Assembly: GCA_007858575.1 (NCBI GenBank)
Contig: CP042279.1
Coordinates: forward strand, 3,286,001-3,350,000
Length of the DNA: 64,000 nt
DNA from: Streptomyces sp. WAC08241
Lineage (GTDB): Bacteria > Actinomycetota > Actinomycetes > Streptomycetales > Streptomycetaceae
Reading direction: 5' to 3'
The notes under the pieces are model-generated. The model saw only the letters and a program-made list of their open reading frames with translations, had not been told where the DNA came from and ran no database searches. The translations under genes were made by a program, and so were the position numbers. Shown here piece by piece: positions 18,283 through 28,141 of this stretch. Positions within the stretch are counted from its first letter, which is position 1. Each line of letters begins with the position of its first letter.

Positions 18283-21113
18283 ATGACCACAGACGTCGCC
18301 GACGGCGGCCTCGGCCGTCGCCCGGTCCCCGACGCCTCCGACGCCGTCGCCGGCGAGGTGGCGGAGCTGCTCGCCCGCCACGGCGGGGCCGTCGTCCACG
18401 GGCCGTGGGGCGCCGGGAAGAGCACGCTCCTGGAGGCCGTGTGCCGGCGCTGGAGCGGCGGGGTCCGGCGCGTCCGCAACCGGCCGGGGACGAACTGCTG
18501 CCCTGTTCGGGTCTGGTGCAGCTCTCCGAGGAGTTCCTGCCGTACGCGGGCGGGAGGTCGACGCCGCGACCAGGCTGCGGCTGCGCGTCCTCGCCGCGCG
18601 GACGCTGCGGGAGGCGCCGCGTCCCCTGGTGGCGGTGGACGACGTCCAGTGGCTCGATCCGGTCAGCGCCGACGTCCTGGGCCACGCGGCCGCAGCGGTG
18701 GGGCGGGACCGCCTCGCGGTGGTCGCGGCGGAGCGGACCGTGGGGCCGCCGCACCGCGCCGCGGAGCTGCTCGGCGGCCATCCGCCGGTCGTCCCGGTGC
18801 CCCCGGCGGGACACGAGGAGGTCGCCGACCGCTTGGAGGCGCTCGGTCTCCCGGTGCGCTGGAGCGCGGCCGTCCTGCGCCACTGCGGCGGCAACCGCGC
18901 CCTCCTCGCGGCCTGTTGCGAAGGGCTGGCACGGCGGCCGCCCGCGCGGGCGGGCCCTCGGGCCCCTGCCCCTCGACGGCCTGGAGCGGGCCGACGCGCT
19001 CGCCGACGCGTGGTTGCGCACGGTGCCGGAGGAGGTGCGCCGGACGCTGCGCACGGCGGCCCTGGCGCACCGGCCCGACACCGACCTGCTGTACCGGGCG
19101 GGCCACCGGGAGGCGCACGACCACGTCGCCCACGCGGTGCGCGCCGGTCTGCTGACCACCCCGGACGGTCCGGACGGCACCGGCCCGGCCGCCGTCCGCT
19201 TCTCCGCCCGGGCCCTGGCGCGCGCCGCCGCCGCGGCCGGCACCGCCGCCGACCGCCGCCGTGACCACGAGGCCCTGGCCGCGGCGGTGTCCGACCCGGT
19301 GCGCGCCGTGTGGCACCGGGCGACGGCCACGGAGGGGACCGACCGGCCGGCTGCCGAGGACGCCGCGCGGGCCGCGGTGGCCGCGCGGGCGGCGGGCGAC
19401 CGGGACCTGGCCTCCGGACTCCTGCTGCTCGCCGCGCGGCTGACCCCGCCCCACCTGCCGGGGCCGCGGTCCGAACGGCTCGCCGAGGCCGCCCTGGACG
19501 CGGCGGCGGCGGGGGACGTCGGGGCGCCCGCCGCGCGGCCGCGTGCCTCGTGCGCGAGCACGGCGCTCCCGAGCAGCGAGTGAAGGCGCTGCTGGCGGTC
19601 GTCGACGCCTGCGGGCAGGACCTGACCACCACGGAGACGCTGTTCGCCGCGGCCCGTGGCGCCGCCCGTGACGACCCGCGCCTGCTGGCCGCCGTCGAAC
19701 TGCGGGCGGCCATCCGGGCCAACGTCGCCGCGGAGGACTTCGACGGGGCCCTCCTCCACGCCCGCACCGCCGCCGCGCTGGCCCGCCGTGCCGGCGACGA
19801 CGCCCCGCACGCGGCCGCCCTGACGATGGCCGCCCGCATGGAGCGCGTGCTGGGGCGGCCGGACGACGCGCGTGCCACCCTGCGGTCGGCGCTGGCCCTC
19901 GCGGTGCCGCCGCACGCCCTCGGGGTCGCCAACAGTCCCGAGTACCTCGGGCCCGGCTCGCCGTCTTCGACGGGCACCTGGCGCGGGCGCGCACCTCGCT
20001 GCTGGCCCTGCTCCCCGTGGCGCAGGCCGCCGGGGGCGCGGAGGACCTCACCGACCTGTGCCGCAGCCTGGCCGAGGTCGACGCCGGGCTCGGTGCCTGC
20101 GCGGACGCCCTGGCGTGGGCGGCGCGGGCCCGGTCGTACACCCGGGAGGCGAACCTCTCCCCGGCCCCGTCTGGTACACCTCCGCCCTCGTCCACTGTCA
20201 CGGCGGTTCGTTCGAGGAGGCCGGGGACTACGCCCTGCGGCTCCTGCGGGCCTCCCGGTCGGAGGGGACCGGCTCCACACCACGCGCGGTCTGTGGATCG
20301 CGGGGCGGTGCACCTCCACCGCGGACGGATCGGGCAGGCCCTCGCCGCCTTCGAGGAGCTGGCCGCCGGCGGGGTTCGTCGCGGCCGGACGACCCCGTCG
20401 CCCTGCGGTGGCAGGCCGACGCCGTGGAGGCGTTCGCGGCCGCCGGGCTCCTGGAGCGGGCGCACGGGATGCTGGACCGCCTGGACGGGGCGACCGCCGC
20501 CCGCGCCTCGCACGCCTTCGCGCGCGCCACCGTCTCCCGGGCCCGCGCCCTGTGCCTCGCGGGGGCCGGGGACCTCGACCGGGCGGCCGGCGTCTTCGAG
20601 GAGGCCGCCGCCGCGTTCGCCGCCCTCGGCCGGCCCGTCGAGCAGGGGCGCACCCTGCTGGCGTGGGGACGGGTCGAGCGCCGGCGCCGGCGGGTCGCCA
20701 CGGCCAAGGCCGTGTGGGAGCGGGCCCGTTCCGTGTGCGCCGGGGCGGGCGCGCACCCGTGGTCCGCGCTCGTGGACGGGCACCTCGCCCGCCTCGCGGG
20801 CGCTGCGTCCGGGGCCGCCGGTCCGGACGGCGGGGAGGCGTACCGGCTGACCGAGCGCGAGCGGCTCCTCGTCCGCCTGGTCGCCGAGGGGAGGAGCAAT
20901 CCCGAGGCCGCCCACCGGCTGTTCGTCTCCCGCAAGACGGTGGAGGCGATGCTCAGCCGCGTCTACCGCAAGGTCGGGGTGCGCAACCGCACCGAGCTCG
21001 CCGCGCTCGTGGGGACCGGCGGGGCGTGTGAACAGGCGCCCCGGGCCCCGGTCGCGGGACCGGGGCCCGGGGTCCCGGAGGCGGGATCCGGAGGGGTCAG
21101 GACCAGACGGTGA
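18283..21113 (+). CDS. LAL-type LuxR family transcriptional regulator with AAA ATPase domain
   Basis: About 940 aa. Walker A is GPWGAGKSTLLEAV (residue 43 on), Walker B PLVAVDDVQWLDP; a long helical repeat region follows, and the C-terminal LuxR HTH is LTERERLLVRLVAEGRSNPEAAHRLFVSRKTVEAMLSRVYRKV. Such large ATP-binding LuxR proteins usually activate secondary-metabolite genes; its place after the acyl operon makes it the likely pathway regulator. Frame breaks are many (near 18490, 18560, 18955, 19540, 19955, 20165, 20275, 20385). The HTH frame runs to 21113; a stop at 21031, just before a hairpin, is possible if one base is lost. Confidence 0.85.
21039..21072. terminator. Hairpin between convergent regulator and protease genes
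   Basis: A perfect 15-bp GC-rich stem (21039-21053 with 21058-21072) on a 4-base loop. It lies between the two gene ends and could end transcription from both sides; there is no T run. Confidence 0.55.
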
Positions 21114-22828
21114 AGGTGGCCGTGGCGGACGCCTTCTTCCCGGTCGCGTCGGTGACGGTCAGGGTGACGTTGCGGAAGCCCCAGGCGGTGGGGGTGCCGG
21201 AGACGAGCCCGGTCGCCGCGTCGATCCCGAGGCCGGCGGGCAGGCCGGTCGCGGAGAACGCGTACGGCGCGGTGCCGCCGCTCGCCCGGAGGGCGAGGCT
21301 GAAGGGGCGTCCGACGGTGAGGTTCTGGTTGCCGGGGGCGGCCAGGACCGGGCTGCCGTGCCGGGGGCGGTGACGGTCCAGGTGAAGGAGGTGGAGCCCT
21401 TGCGGCCGGCGGTGTCGGTGGCCGTGACGGTGACGGAGGAGGTGCCGGCCGTGGTCGGGGTGCCGGATATCGTCCCGGTGGCCGGGGCGACGGACAGGCC
21501 GGCCGGGAGGCCGGTGGCGGACCAGGTGTAGGGCGGTGCCGCCCTCGGCGCTGTTCCTCAGCTCGACGGGCGTGCCGGTGGGGCCGGTTCGGGCGGAGAC
21601 GGCGGCGACGGTGACCTCGCCGGGCTGCGGGGCCGAGGTGACCAGGGAGGCGCCGAACTTGGCGAGGGCCTCGTTCACGGGCTGGAAGATGGTGAACTTC
21701 TCGCCGCTGCCCGAGGAGCAGGTGGCGCTGCCGCCTCCGGAGTGCAGGCCCACGGCCTTTCCTCCGGTCGCGGTGACGTAGGAGCCGCCCGAGTCGCCGC
21801 CGGCGGAGCAGGCGCTGGAGTAGGACAGGCCGTTGATGACGACGTTGCCGTAGTCGACGCTCTGGTTCACCTTGGTGACCTCGCCGCACTGGAATCCGGT
21901 GGTCTGGCCGGAGCGGCAGATCGCGGTGCCGACGACGGCTTCGGCGCTGCCGGTGAGGGTGACGTCGCCCTTGCCCCATCCGGAGACCGCCGGGGCCGTC
22001 TGCCAGCCCGCCTGGTCGACGTCGACGATCCCGAAGTCGCCCTCCGCGGCGTTGACGCTGCCGGTGCCGTTCTTGTTGGAGGTGCCGACGCGGGTGCCGT
22101 CCTTGCCGTAGGCGGCCTGGTCGGCGTCGTTGGTGCAGTGACCGGCCGTCAGGAAGGCCTTCGTCCCGCCGGAGCGGGTGACGGAGAAGCCGATGGAGCA
22201 CGGGCTCTCCGTGCCCGGCACCCACTTCTCCCCGCCGACCACGTTCCCGCCCTGCTGCCGGGGCGCGTCCCCGGACTCGGTGACCCCACCAGGTCGCCGA
22301 GGCCGGCGAGGCGGGTCCTGAACGCGTCGGTGGCGGCGGTGGCCCGGGCGGGGTCGAGGACGACCTCGACCCGGTTGCCGCGCACGTCGGGTCCCCAGGA
22401 GAGCAGGCCGGGGACGTCCTCGGCCCACCGGCCGACCTGTCGGGCGGTGGCGTCGAGCGCGGCGGCGGAGTGCCGGACCCGCTGGGCGACGGCTCCCGCC
22501 CGGCGGACCGCGTCGGCGTCGGCGCCGGTGGTGACGGCGGCGTGCAGGCGCCCGTCGGAGGCGTCGAACCACAGTCCCGCGACGCGGTCCCCACCGTGGC
22601 GCGCACGGCGGTCGCGGCCCGTTCCGCGGCCTGTTCGGCGGCCATCCGGTCGCGCACGCCCTCGGCGGAGAGACCGAGGTCGCGGCCCATCGCCGCGCGC
22701 ACGTCGGCGGGCACCGGAGCGGTGGGGACGGAGCCGGAGGACCGGCGTGGGCGGGGAGGACTCGAGCCCGACGACGGCGGTGACCGTCGCGAGTCCGGTG
22801 AGGAGGGGCGGTGCCGTACTGGACGCAT
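21097..22828 (-). CDS. Secreted S1 (alpha-lytic type) serine protease with C-terminal Ig-like domains
   Basis: About 577 aa. A signal peptide (STAPPLLTGLATVTAVVG) is seen once the frame is shifted just after the start. The pro-region follows (VPADVRAAMGRDLGLSAEGVRDRM, NRVEVVLDPARA). The mature protease has the triad His in KAFLTAGHCTND, Asp in EGDFGIVDVD and Ser in SAGGDSGGSYV, as in streptogrisins/alpha-lytic protease. Two He_PIG-type Ig-like repeats end in TGLPAGLGIDAATGLVSGTP and FTVWS; the first one crosses a frame break near 21365-21540. Other breaks near 22595, 22290. Export and self-processing are expected; the Ig repeats may bind substrate or cell wall. Confidence 0.9.
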
Positions 22829-23052
22829 GGGGGCGTTCCCTTTCGCGGAGGGGGAAGGGGCCGGCGCGGACGGGCACTGGGGGATTCCGCCCGGCGCCCC
22901 GCCGCTGGGGACTGGGCACAGCCTCGGGGGTGGCCGGCCGTCGTGGACAGCGGGGAACTCCCTTGCGTCCCGGGAGCGTCCTCCGCCGTGTCCGCGGGGC
23001 ACGGGAGCACCGGCGCGAAGTTTTTCCGACGCGGGGCGTTTACGCGAGCCCG

Positions 23053-23068
23053 ATTGGTCCAGACGAAG
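23053..23068. promoter_or_regulatory. Possible DasR-like (dre) site
   Basis: ATTGGTCCAGACGAAG matches about 11 of 16 positions of the DasR consensus ACTGGTCTAGACCAST as I remember it. It lies 40 bases before the GlsB start and 225 bases before the protease start. The match may be chance. Confidence 0.25.
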
Positions 23069-23107
23069 GACTGACAAGTTCCTTATATGACGGACTGGAG
23101 AAGCATC

Positions 23108-23386
23108 GTGGGCATCATCGCGTGGATCCTCATCGGCCTGATCGCCGGCGCCATCGCCAAGGCCCTGATGCCGGGCAAGGACCCCGGCGGCCTCATCATC
23201 ACCATGCTCATCGGCATCGCCGGCGGTCTGCTCGGCGGCTTCCTCGGCAAGGTCGTCTTCGGTGTGGACTCCGTCGACGGCTTCTTCGAGATCTCCACCT
23301 GGGTCGCCGCGATCGTCGGCTCCGTCATCCTGCTGGCCCTCTACCGTCTCGTCACCGGCAACCGTCACTCGCACCGTCACGCGTAA
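23108..23386 (+). CDS. GlsB/YeaQ/YmgE family membrane protein
   Basis: 92 aa. Three transmembrane segments are evident: VGIIAWILIGLIAGAIAKAL, IITMLIGIAGGLLGGFLGKV and STWVAAIVGSVILLALYRLV. The family is linked to stress responses in many bacteria but has no known biochemical function. GTG 23108 is chosen: a GGAG at 23097 lies 7 bases upstream and homologues start at this hydrophobic segment. An ATG at 23087 is in frame but lies within TTATATG, which looks like a -10 element. The C-terminus is His-rich. Confidence 0.88.
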   Translation: MGIIAWILIGLIAGAIAKALMPGKDPGGLIITMLIGIAGGLLGGFLGKVVFGVDSVDGFFEISTWVAAIVGSVILLALYRLVTGNRHSHRHA

Positions 23387-23415
23387 TCCGCGCGCACCGC
23401 ACGTCGAGTTCCCGA

Positions 23416-23450
23416 ACGGCTCCCATCCCTGCACGCAGGGCGGGAGCCGT
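23416..23450. terminator. Bidirectional terminator hairpin
   Basis: Outer arms ACGGCTCCC (23416-23424) and GGGAGCCGT (23442-23450) enclose a second stem CCCTG/CAGGG. It stands between the convergent glsB-like and gntR genes. Confidence 0.65.
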
Positions 23451-23506
23451 CGGCGTTTCCCGGCGGGCCCGCACGGCCGGCCCGGAGGCGCCGGAACGGA
23501 GGTGCG

Positions 23507-24189
23507 TCAGGCGCCCGCCGGCCCGTCGCGGCCCTCGGCCCACAGGGAGCGGACGTGGCCGAGGTGGCGGCGCATGCAGGCCTCGGCCCCGCGCGCGTCC
23601 CCGGCGATCATGAGGTCGAGGAGTTCGACGTGCTCCTCGGCGGAGGAGACGAGCAGTCCGGCCTCGTCCAAGCCCGTCAGGCCGTAGAGGCGGGAGCGCT
23701 TGCGCAGGTCCCCGACGGTCTCGACGAGGCGCTCGTTGCCGGAGAGGCCGAGCAGGGCGAGGTGGAAGCGGCGGTCGGCCTCCAGGTAGCCGATGAGGTC
23801 GTGCTCGCGGGCGCGGGCGACGATCTCCTCGGCGACCGGGCGGAGTTCCTCCAGGCGTTCCCGCGCGGCCGTCTTCGTGACCCGGCCGACGGTGGGGACC
23901 TCGATGAGGGTGCGCAGTTCGGTGTACTGGTCGAGGTCGCGCTCGCCTACCTCGGTGATGCGGAAGCCCTTGTTGCGGACGGGCTCGACCAGGCCCTCCC
24001 GGGCCAGGTCGAGCATGGCCTCGCGGACCGGGGTCGCGGAGACGCCGAGGTCGCTCGCGAGGCCGGGGCCGAGTAGACCTGGCCGGGGCGCAACTCCCCT
24101 GCTATCAGGGCCGCGCGGAGGGCGTGCCCGACCTGGTCGCGGAGCCGTTCCTGCGCCCTGACGAGGCCGTACTGCTTCAGGTCACCCAT
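23507..24189 (-). CDS. GntR family regulator, FCD (FadR) type
   Basis: About 228 aa. The winged helix reads ERLRDQVGHALRAALIAGEL, then SDLGVSATPVREAMLDLAREGLVEPVRNKGFRITEV; the FCD ligand domain has YLEADRRFHLALLGLSGN and a late EEHVELLDLMIAGD with metal-binding Asp/His. It probably controls the hydroxyproline genes beside it and its own expression. A frame break lies near 24068. ATG 24189 is chosen; GGAGGA lies 9 bases upstream, after a candidate operator. Transcription is in the same direction as the catabolic genes, which lie upstream of it. Confidence 0.88.
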
Positions 24190-24219
24190 GCGTGTGTCCT
24201 CCGAGAAGTCACGGAGGAG

Positions 24220-24235
24220 CATCGTACAATGTCAC
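24220..24235. promoter_or_regulatory. Candidate GntR operator upstream of gntR
   Basis: On the minus strand GTGACATTGTACGATG. The central ATTGTACGAT is an 8/10 palindrome, and a near copy stands before the DapA-like gene (26307-26323). It sits about 30 bases before the gntR start, consistent with autoregulation. Confidence 0.5.
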
Positions 24236-24269
24236 GTTTCGCCGTCCGGGCCACTCGTCTCCGCCCGGT

Positions 24270-25273
24270 TCAGAGCAGGAAGCCGGCCGGGAACGGGTCG
24301 TCCGGGTCGAGGAAGTACTGGGCCGTGCCGGTGATCCAGGCCCGGCCGGTGACGGTGGGGACGACGGCGGGCCGTCCGCCCACGGTGGTCTCGCCGACGA
24401 TCCGGCCGGTGAACTCGGTGCCGATGAAGGACTCGTTGACGAAGTCGGCGCCCGGGGCGAGCAGCCCCGGGCGTGCAGTTGGGCCATGCGGGCGCTGGTG
24501 CCGGTGCCGCACGGGGAGCGGTCGAACCAGCCGGGGTGGATGGCCATGGCGTGGCGCGAGCGGGTGGCGTCGGAGCCGGGCGCGGTCAGGTGGACGTGCT
24601 TGATCCCGGCGATGGCGGGGTCCTCCGGGTGGACCGGCCGGTCGGGTCCGGCGTTGATCGCGGCCATGACGGCGAGCCCGGCGGCGAGGAGGTCGTCCTT
24701 GCGGGCGCGGTCGAAGGGCAGGCCCAGGGCGTCGAGGTCGACGAAGGCGTAGAAGTTGCCGCCGTAGGCGAGGTCGTAGGTGACGGTGCCGTACCCGGGC
24801 ACGTCCGCCTTGAGGTCGAGGCCGACGCAGTAGGAGGGGACGTTGGTGAGCGTGACCGCCTTCGCGGCGCCGTCCTCCACCCGCACGTCGACGCTCACGA
24901 GTCCCGCCGGGGTGTCGAGGCGGACGGTGGTGACGGGTTCGGCGACCGGCACCATGCCCGTCTCGACGAGGACGGTGGCGACCCCGATGGTGCCGTGGCC
25001 GCACATCGGCAGGAGCCCGGACACCTCGACGTAGAGGACGCCGTAGTCGGCGTCGGGGCGGGTGGGCGGCTGGAGGATCGCGCCGCTCATCGCCGCGCGG
25101 CCGCGCGGCTCGTACATGAGGAGGGTGCGGAGGTGGTCGAGGTGCTCGGCGAAGTGGAGCCGCCGCTCGGCCATCGTGGCGCCGGGGATCGTCCCGAGGC
25201 CTCCGGTGATCACCCGGGTGGGCATGCCTTCGGTGTGGGAGTCCACCGCGTGGTAGACGTGGCGGGTGCGCAT
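24270..25273 (-). CDS. 4-hydroxyproline 2-epimerase (proline racemase family)
   Basis: About 334 aa. Starts MRTRHVYHAVDSHTEGMPTR; the two catalytic cysteines are in LLPMCGHGTIGVA and SPCGTGTSARMA. Having both Cys separates it from trans-3-hydroxyproline dehydratases. The enzyme interconverts trans-4-L- and cis-4-D-hydroxyproline, the first step of bacterial hydroxyproline catabolism. Neighbours (DapA-like deaminase, FAD dehydrogenase subunits) support that over proline racemase. One base is missing near 24475 (ARG/LLAPG). It follows the deaminase gene by 61 bases on the same strand. Confidence 0.9.
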
Positions 25274-25334
25274 GGGTCCCCTTCTGTCGGTGTCGTGAGG
25301 ACGGGCGGGGTTACGGACGGGGGCGCGAACGGGG

Positions 25335-26283
25335 TTACGCGTGGCCCTCCGCGAGGACCTTCTCCGTGGCGGCCCGCACGGCGGCCTCCTGTTCGGGCGC
25401 GAGCGGCAGCCGGGGCGGCCGGGAGACGCCGCCGTGGTGTCCGGCGAGGTCCATGGAGAGCTTGATCGCCTGGACGAACTCGGTCTTCGAGTCCCAGCGG
25501 AAGAGCGGGTGGAGGGACCGGTAGAGCGGGAGGGCGGTGTCGAGGTCCCCGGCGACGGCAGCCCGGTAGAGGGCGGCGCAGGTGCGCGGGAGGGCGTTGG
25601 GGTAGCCGGCGACCCAGCCGACCGCGCCGGCCAGGGCGAGTTCGAGGAGGACGTCGTCGGCGCCGGCCAGCAGGTCGAGTCCGGGGGCGAGTTCGGCGAT
25701 CTCGTAGGCGCGGCGGACGTCCCCGCTGAACTCCTTGACGGCGACGACGCTGCCGTCGGCGTGGAGCCGGGCGAGGAGGGCGGGGTGAGGTCGACCTTGG
25801 TGTCGAGGGGGTTGTTGTAGGCGACGACGGGCAGGCCGACGGCGGCGACGGCGGCGAAGTGGTCGCGTACGGCCGCCTCGTCGGCCCGGTAGGCGTTGGG
25901 CGGCAGGAGCAGGACGGAGCCGGCGCCGGCCTCGGCGGCCTGTTCGGCCCAGCGGCGGGCCTCGGCCGCGCCGTACGCGGAGACGCCCGGCATGACGCGG
26001 GCCCCGTCCCCGGCCGCCTCGACGGCGGTCCGCACGACCCGGGCGCGCTCGTCGTCGGTGAGCGTCTGGTACTCGCCGAGGGAGCCGTTCGGGACGACTC
26101 CGTCGCAGCCCTCGGCGATCAGCCGGGCCACGTGGCGCGCGTAGGCGTCGTGGTCGACGGAGCCGTCGTCGCGCAGGGGAGGGCGGTGGCGACCATGATC
26201 CCGCGCCAGGGGCGGTCGCGGTGTGCGGAGGCTTGCGCGGGGGTTCGCAACGGGGCGTGCACGGGGGCTTGCTCGCGGACCAT
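25335..26283 (-). CDS. DapA-family lyase, probable pyrroline-4-hydroxy-2-carboxylate deaminase
   Basis: About 317 aa. The barrel shows GCDGVVPNGSLGEYQTLTDDER, VMPGVSAYGAAEA, VVAYNNPLDTKVDLTP with the conserved Tyr, and AVKEFSGDVRRAYEI with the Schiff-base lysine. In hydroxyproline operons the DapA paralogue deaminates pyrroline-4-hydroxy-2-carboxylate to 2-oxoglutarate semialdehyde; context makes that more likely than dihydrodipicolinate synthase. Frame breaks near 26180 and 25787. The first 27 residues (VREQAPVHAPLRTPAQ) are an unusual extension; a start closer to PWRGIMVATALP is possible. A candidate operator lies upstream. Confidence 0.85.
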
Positions 26284-26306
26284 GAAAGGACTCCCTTGTG
26301 TGGTGT

Positions 26307-26323
26307 GTGACATTTTACTGATG
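26307..26323. promoter_or_regulatory. Candidate GntR operator upstream of the DapA-like gene
   Basis: On the plus strand GTGACATTTTACTGATG, which differs from the site before gntR by one substitution and one inserted base, in opposite orientation to its gene. It lies 24-40 bases before the start at 26283. Confidence 0.5.
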
Positions 26324-26371
26324 GGCGGGCGGGCCACAAGAGGCCCGCGTTCGCCCATTCCTGACGTCTGG

Positions 26372-27840
26372 TCAGCTCGGTACGGCCCTGCTCCGGCAGT
26401 TCCGCCAGATGGCGGAGCGGTACGGGGCAGGAGAGCGGGCGCCGGTCCGGGGCGGCTTCTCCCCGGTCGCTCGTCCGGCGAGGGCGGCTACGGCGGGGCC
26501 GCACGTGCGGCCCTGGCACCAGCCCATGCCGGCGCGGGTGAGCAGCTTGACCGTACGGGCGTCCCGGGCGCCCAGGGTGTCGACGGCCTCCGTCACCCGG
26601 GCGGCCGGCACCTCCTCGCAGCGGCAGATCTCGGTGTCGGGCCTCAGCCATCCGGTCCAGCCGGGTCCGGGCCGGTGCACGGCGCCCATCGCCTCCGCGA
26701 AGGCGCGCAGCCGGTCGCGGTGGCGCCGGAGCGCGGCCTCGCGGGGTTCCGGCGTCGGGGCGCCGAGGAGGGTGCGGGCGATCGACAGCGCCGCCAACCG
26801 CCCTTCGACGACCGCGAGTCGGGCTCCGCCGATGCCGCCCGTCTCCCCGGCGGCCCAGACGCCGGGGACCGAGGTCGACTGCTCGGCGTCGAGGACGAGG
26901 GCGGCCGTCCCGTCGGCGCTCGTGCGGGTCGCGCAGCCGAGGGCCGTGGCGAGTTCCAGTTGCGGGACGAGGCCGTGGCCGACGGCGAGCGCGTCGCAGG
27001 GATCCGGCGGCCGGTGCCCGGCAGGGGGCGCCAGTCGGGGTCGAGCCGCGCCACGGTCACCGCCTCGACGCGCCCGGAGCCGTGGGCCTCGACGACCGCG
27101 TGACGAGTGAGGAGCCTGGTGCCGTGCCGCAGCAACGCGCTTCCGTGCAGGAGCGCCTTCGGCGAGCTTGGCGGGGTTGCGAAGGAGCGTGGGGACGAAG
27201 CCGGAGTAGCCGAGGTACGCACCGGCCTCGACGACGGCGGGGACGCGGGCGCCCGCCGCCGCGAGGGAGCCGGCGACCGCCAGGAGCAGGGGCCGCTGCC
27301 GGCCACGACGACCCGGCGGCCGGGCAGGACGAGCCCGCCCTTGAGCATCGCCTGCGCTCCCCGGCGCCCACCACGCCCGGCAGCGTCCAGCCGGGGAACG
27401 GCAGTTGGCGCTCGTGGGAGCCGGTGGCCAGGAGCACCGCCCGGGCCCGGACGGTCGCGGCGGCCTCGTCGGGCCCGGCCACGGCGTGCAGCCTCCAGCC
27501 GGTGTCCTCGGGCAGCAGCGTCCAGACGTGGTGTCCGGGCAGGTGGACGATCCGGCCCGCCCGGACGAGGCCGTCCAGGGCCGCCGCGCGGCGGGTGAAC
27601 TCCCGCCAGTCGTGGTGGAGCGCCCCAGGCCGCCGCGCCCAGCTCGGGCGCGGGGTGCCGGTGGTACTGGCCGCCGGGCCGGTCGCCGGCGTCGACGAGG
27701 ACCACCCGGAGGCCGCGCCGGGCCGCCTCCACGGCGGCGGCGAGGCCGGCGGGGCCGGCGCCGACGACGGCGAGGTCGGAGCCGTACGCCTCCTGTCCCT
27801 TCTCGGGGGAGCCGGACGGTTCAAACCGCGAGGTCGGCAC
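26372..27840 (-). CDS. FAD-dependent oxidoreductase with BFD-like [2Fe-2S] domain, probable hydroxyproline dehydrogenase subunit
   Basis: About 488 aa. The FAD-binding motif is DLAVVGAGPAGLAAAVEAARRG; a second nucleotide site reads VVVAGSGPLLLAVAGSLA after repair. The C-terminus has CRCEEV and later GMGWCQGRTCG, the four cysteines of the BFD-like cluster. Alpha subunits of heteromeric D-hydroxyproline/opine-type dehydrogenases have this layout (LhpE/OoxA-like). Frame breaks near 27605, 27360, 27280, 27170, 27000. The GTG start at 27840 overlaps the end of the small ferredoxin-like gene by 20 bases. It acts with the two genes upstream on D-hydroxyproline. Confidence 0.85.
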
Positions 27841-28141
27841 GGCCCGTTCCCTCCTGTGTCGTGACGGCGTCGCCGGGGCGGGCCGGGGTGAGGCAGGCCC
27901 GCCGGTTGGGGCGTCCGTTGACCGTGACGAGGCAGTCGAAGCAGCTCCCCATGCCGCAGAAGACCCCGCGCGGTGACCCGGCGTTCCTGGTGGTGCGCCA
28001 GGTCAGGATGCCCGCGCTCCACAGGACGGCGGCGACGGACTGGCCGTCCAGGGCGGGGAGCGGGCGCCCGTCGAACGTGACGGTGAAGGCGGTCTCGGCC
28101 CGGCCGCCGACCAGGGCGCGCGGGGTGCGGCGTCGTCTCAT
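27821..28141 (-). CDS. Small (2Fe-2S)-binding subunit
   Basis: 106 aa in one frame. FTVTFDGRPLPALDGQSVAAVLWSAG is followed by GVFCGMGSCFDCLVTVNG and NRRACLTP, the plant-ferredoxin-like cysteines of the gamma subunit in three-part FAD amine/amino-acid dehydrogenases. Its ATG overlaps the DadA-like stop (ATGA) and its stop overlaps the next subunit, so the three subunits would be made in fixed ratio. Confidence 0.9.
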   Translation of the reverse strand: MRRRRTPRALVGGRAETAFTVTFDGRPLPALDGQSVAAVLWSAGILTWRTTRNAGSPRGVFCGMGSCFDCLVTVNGRPNRRACLTPARPGDAVTTQEGTGRADLAV

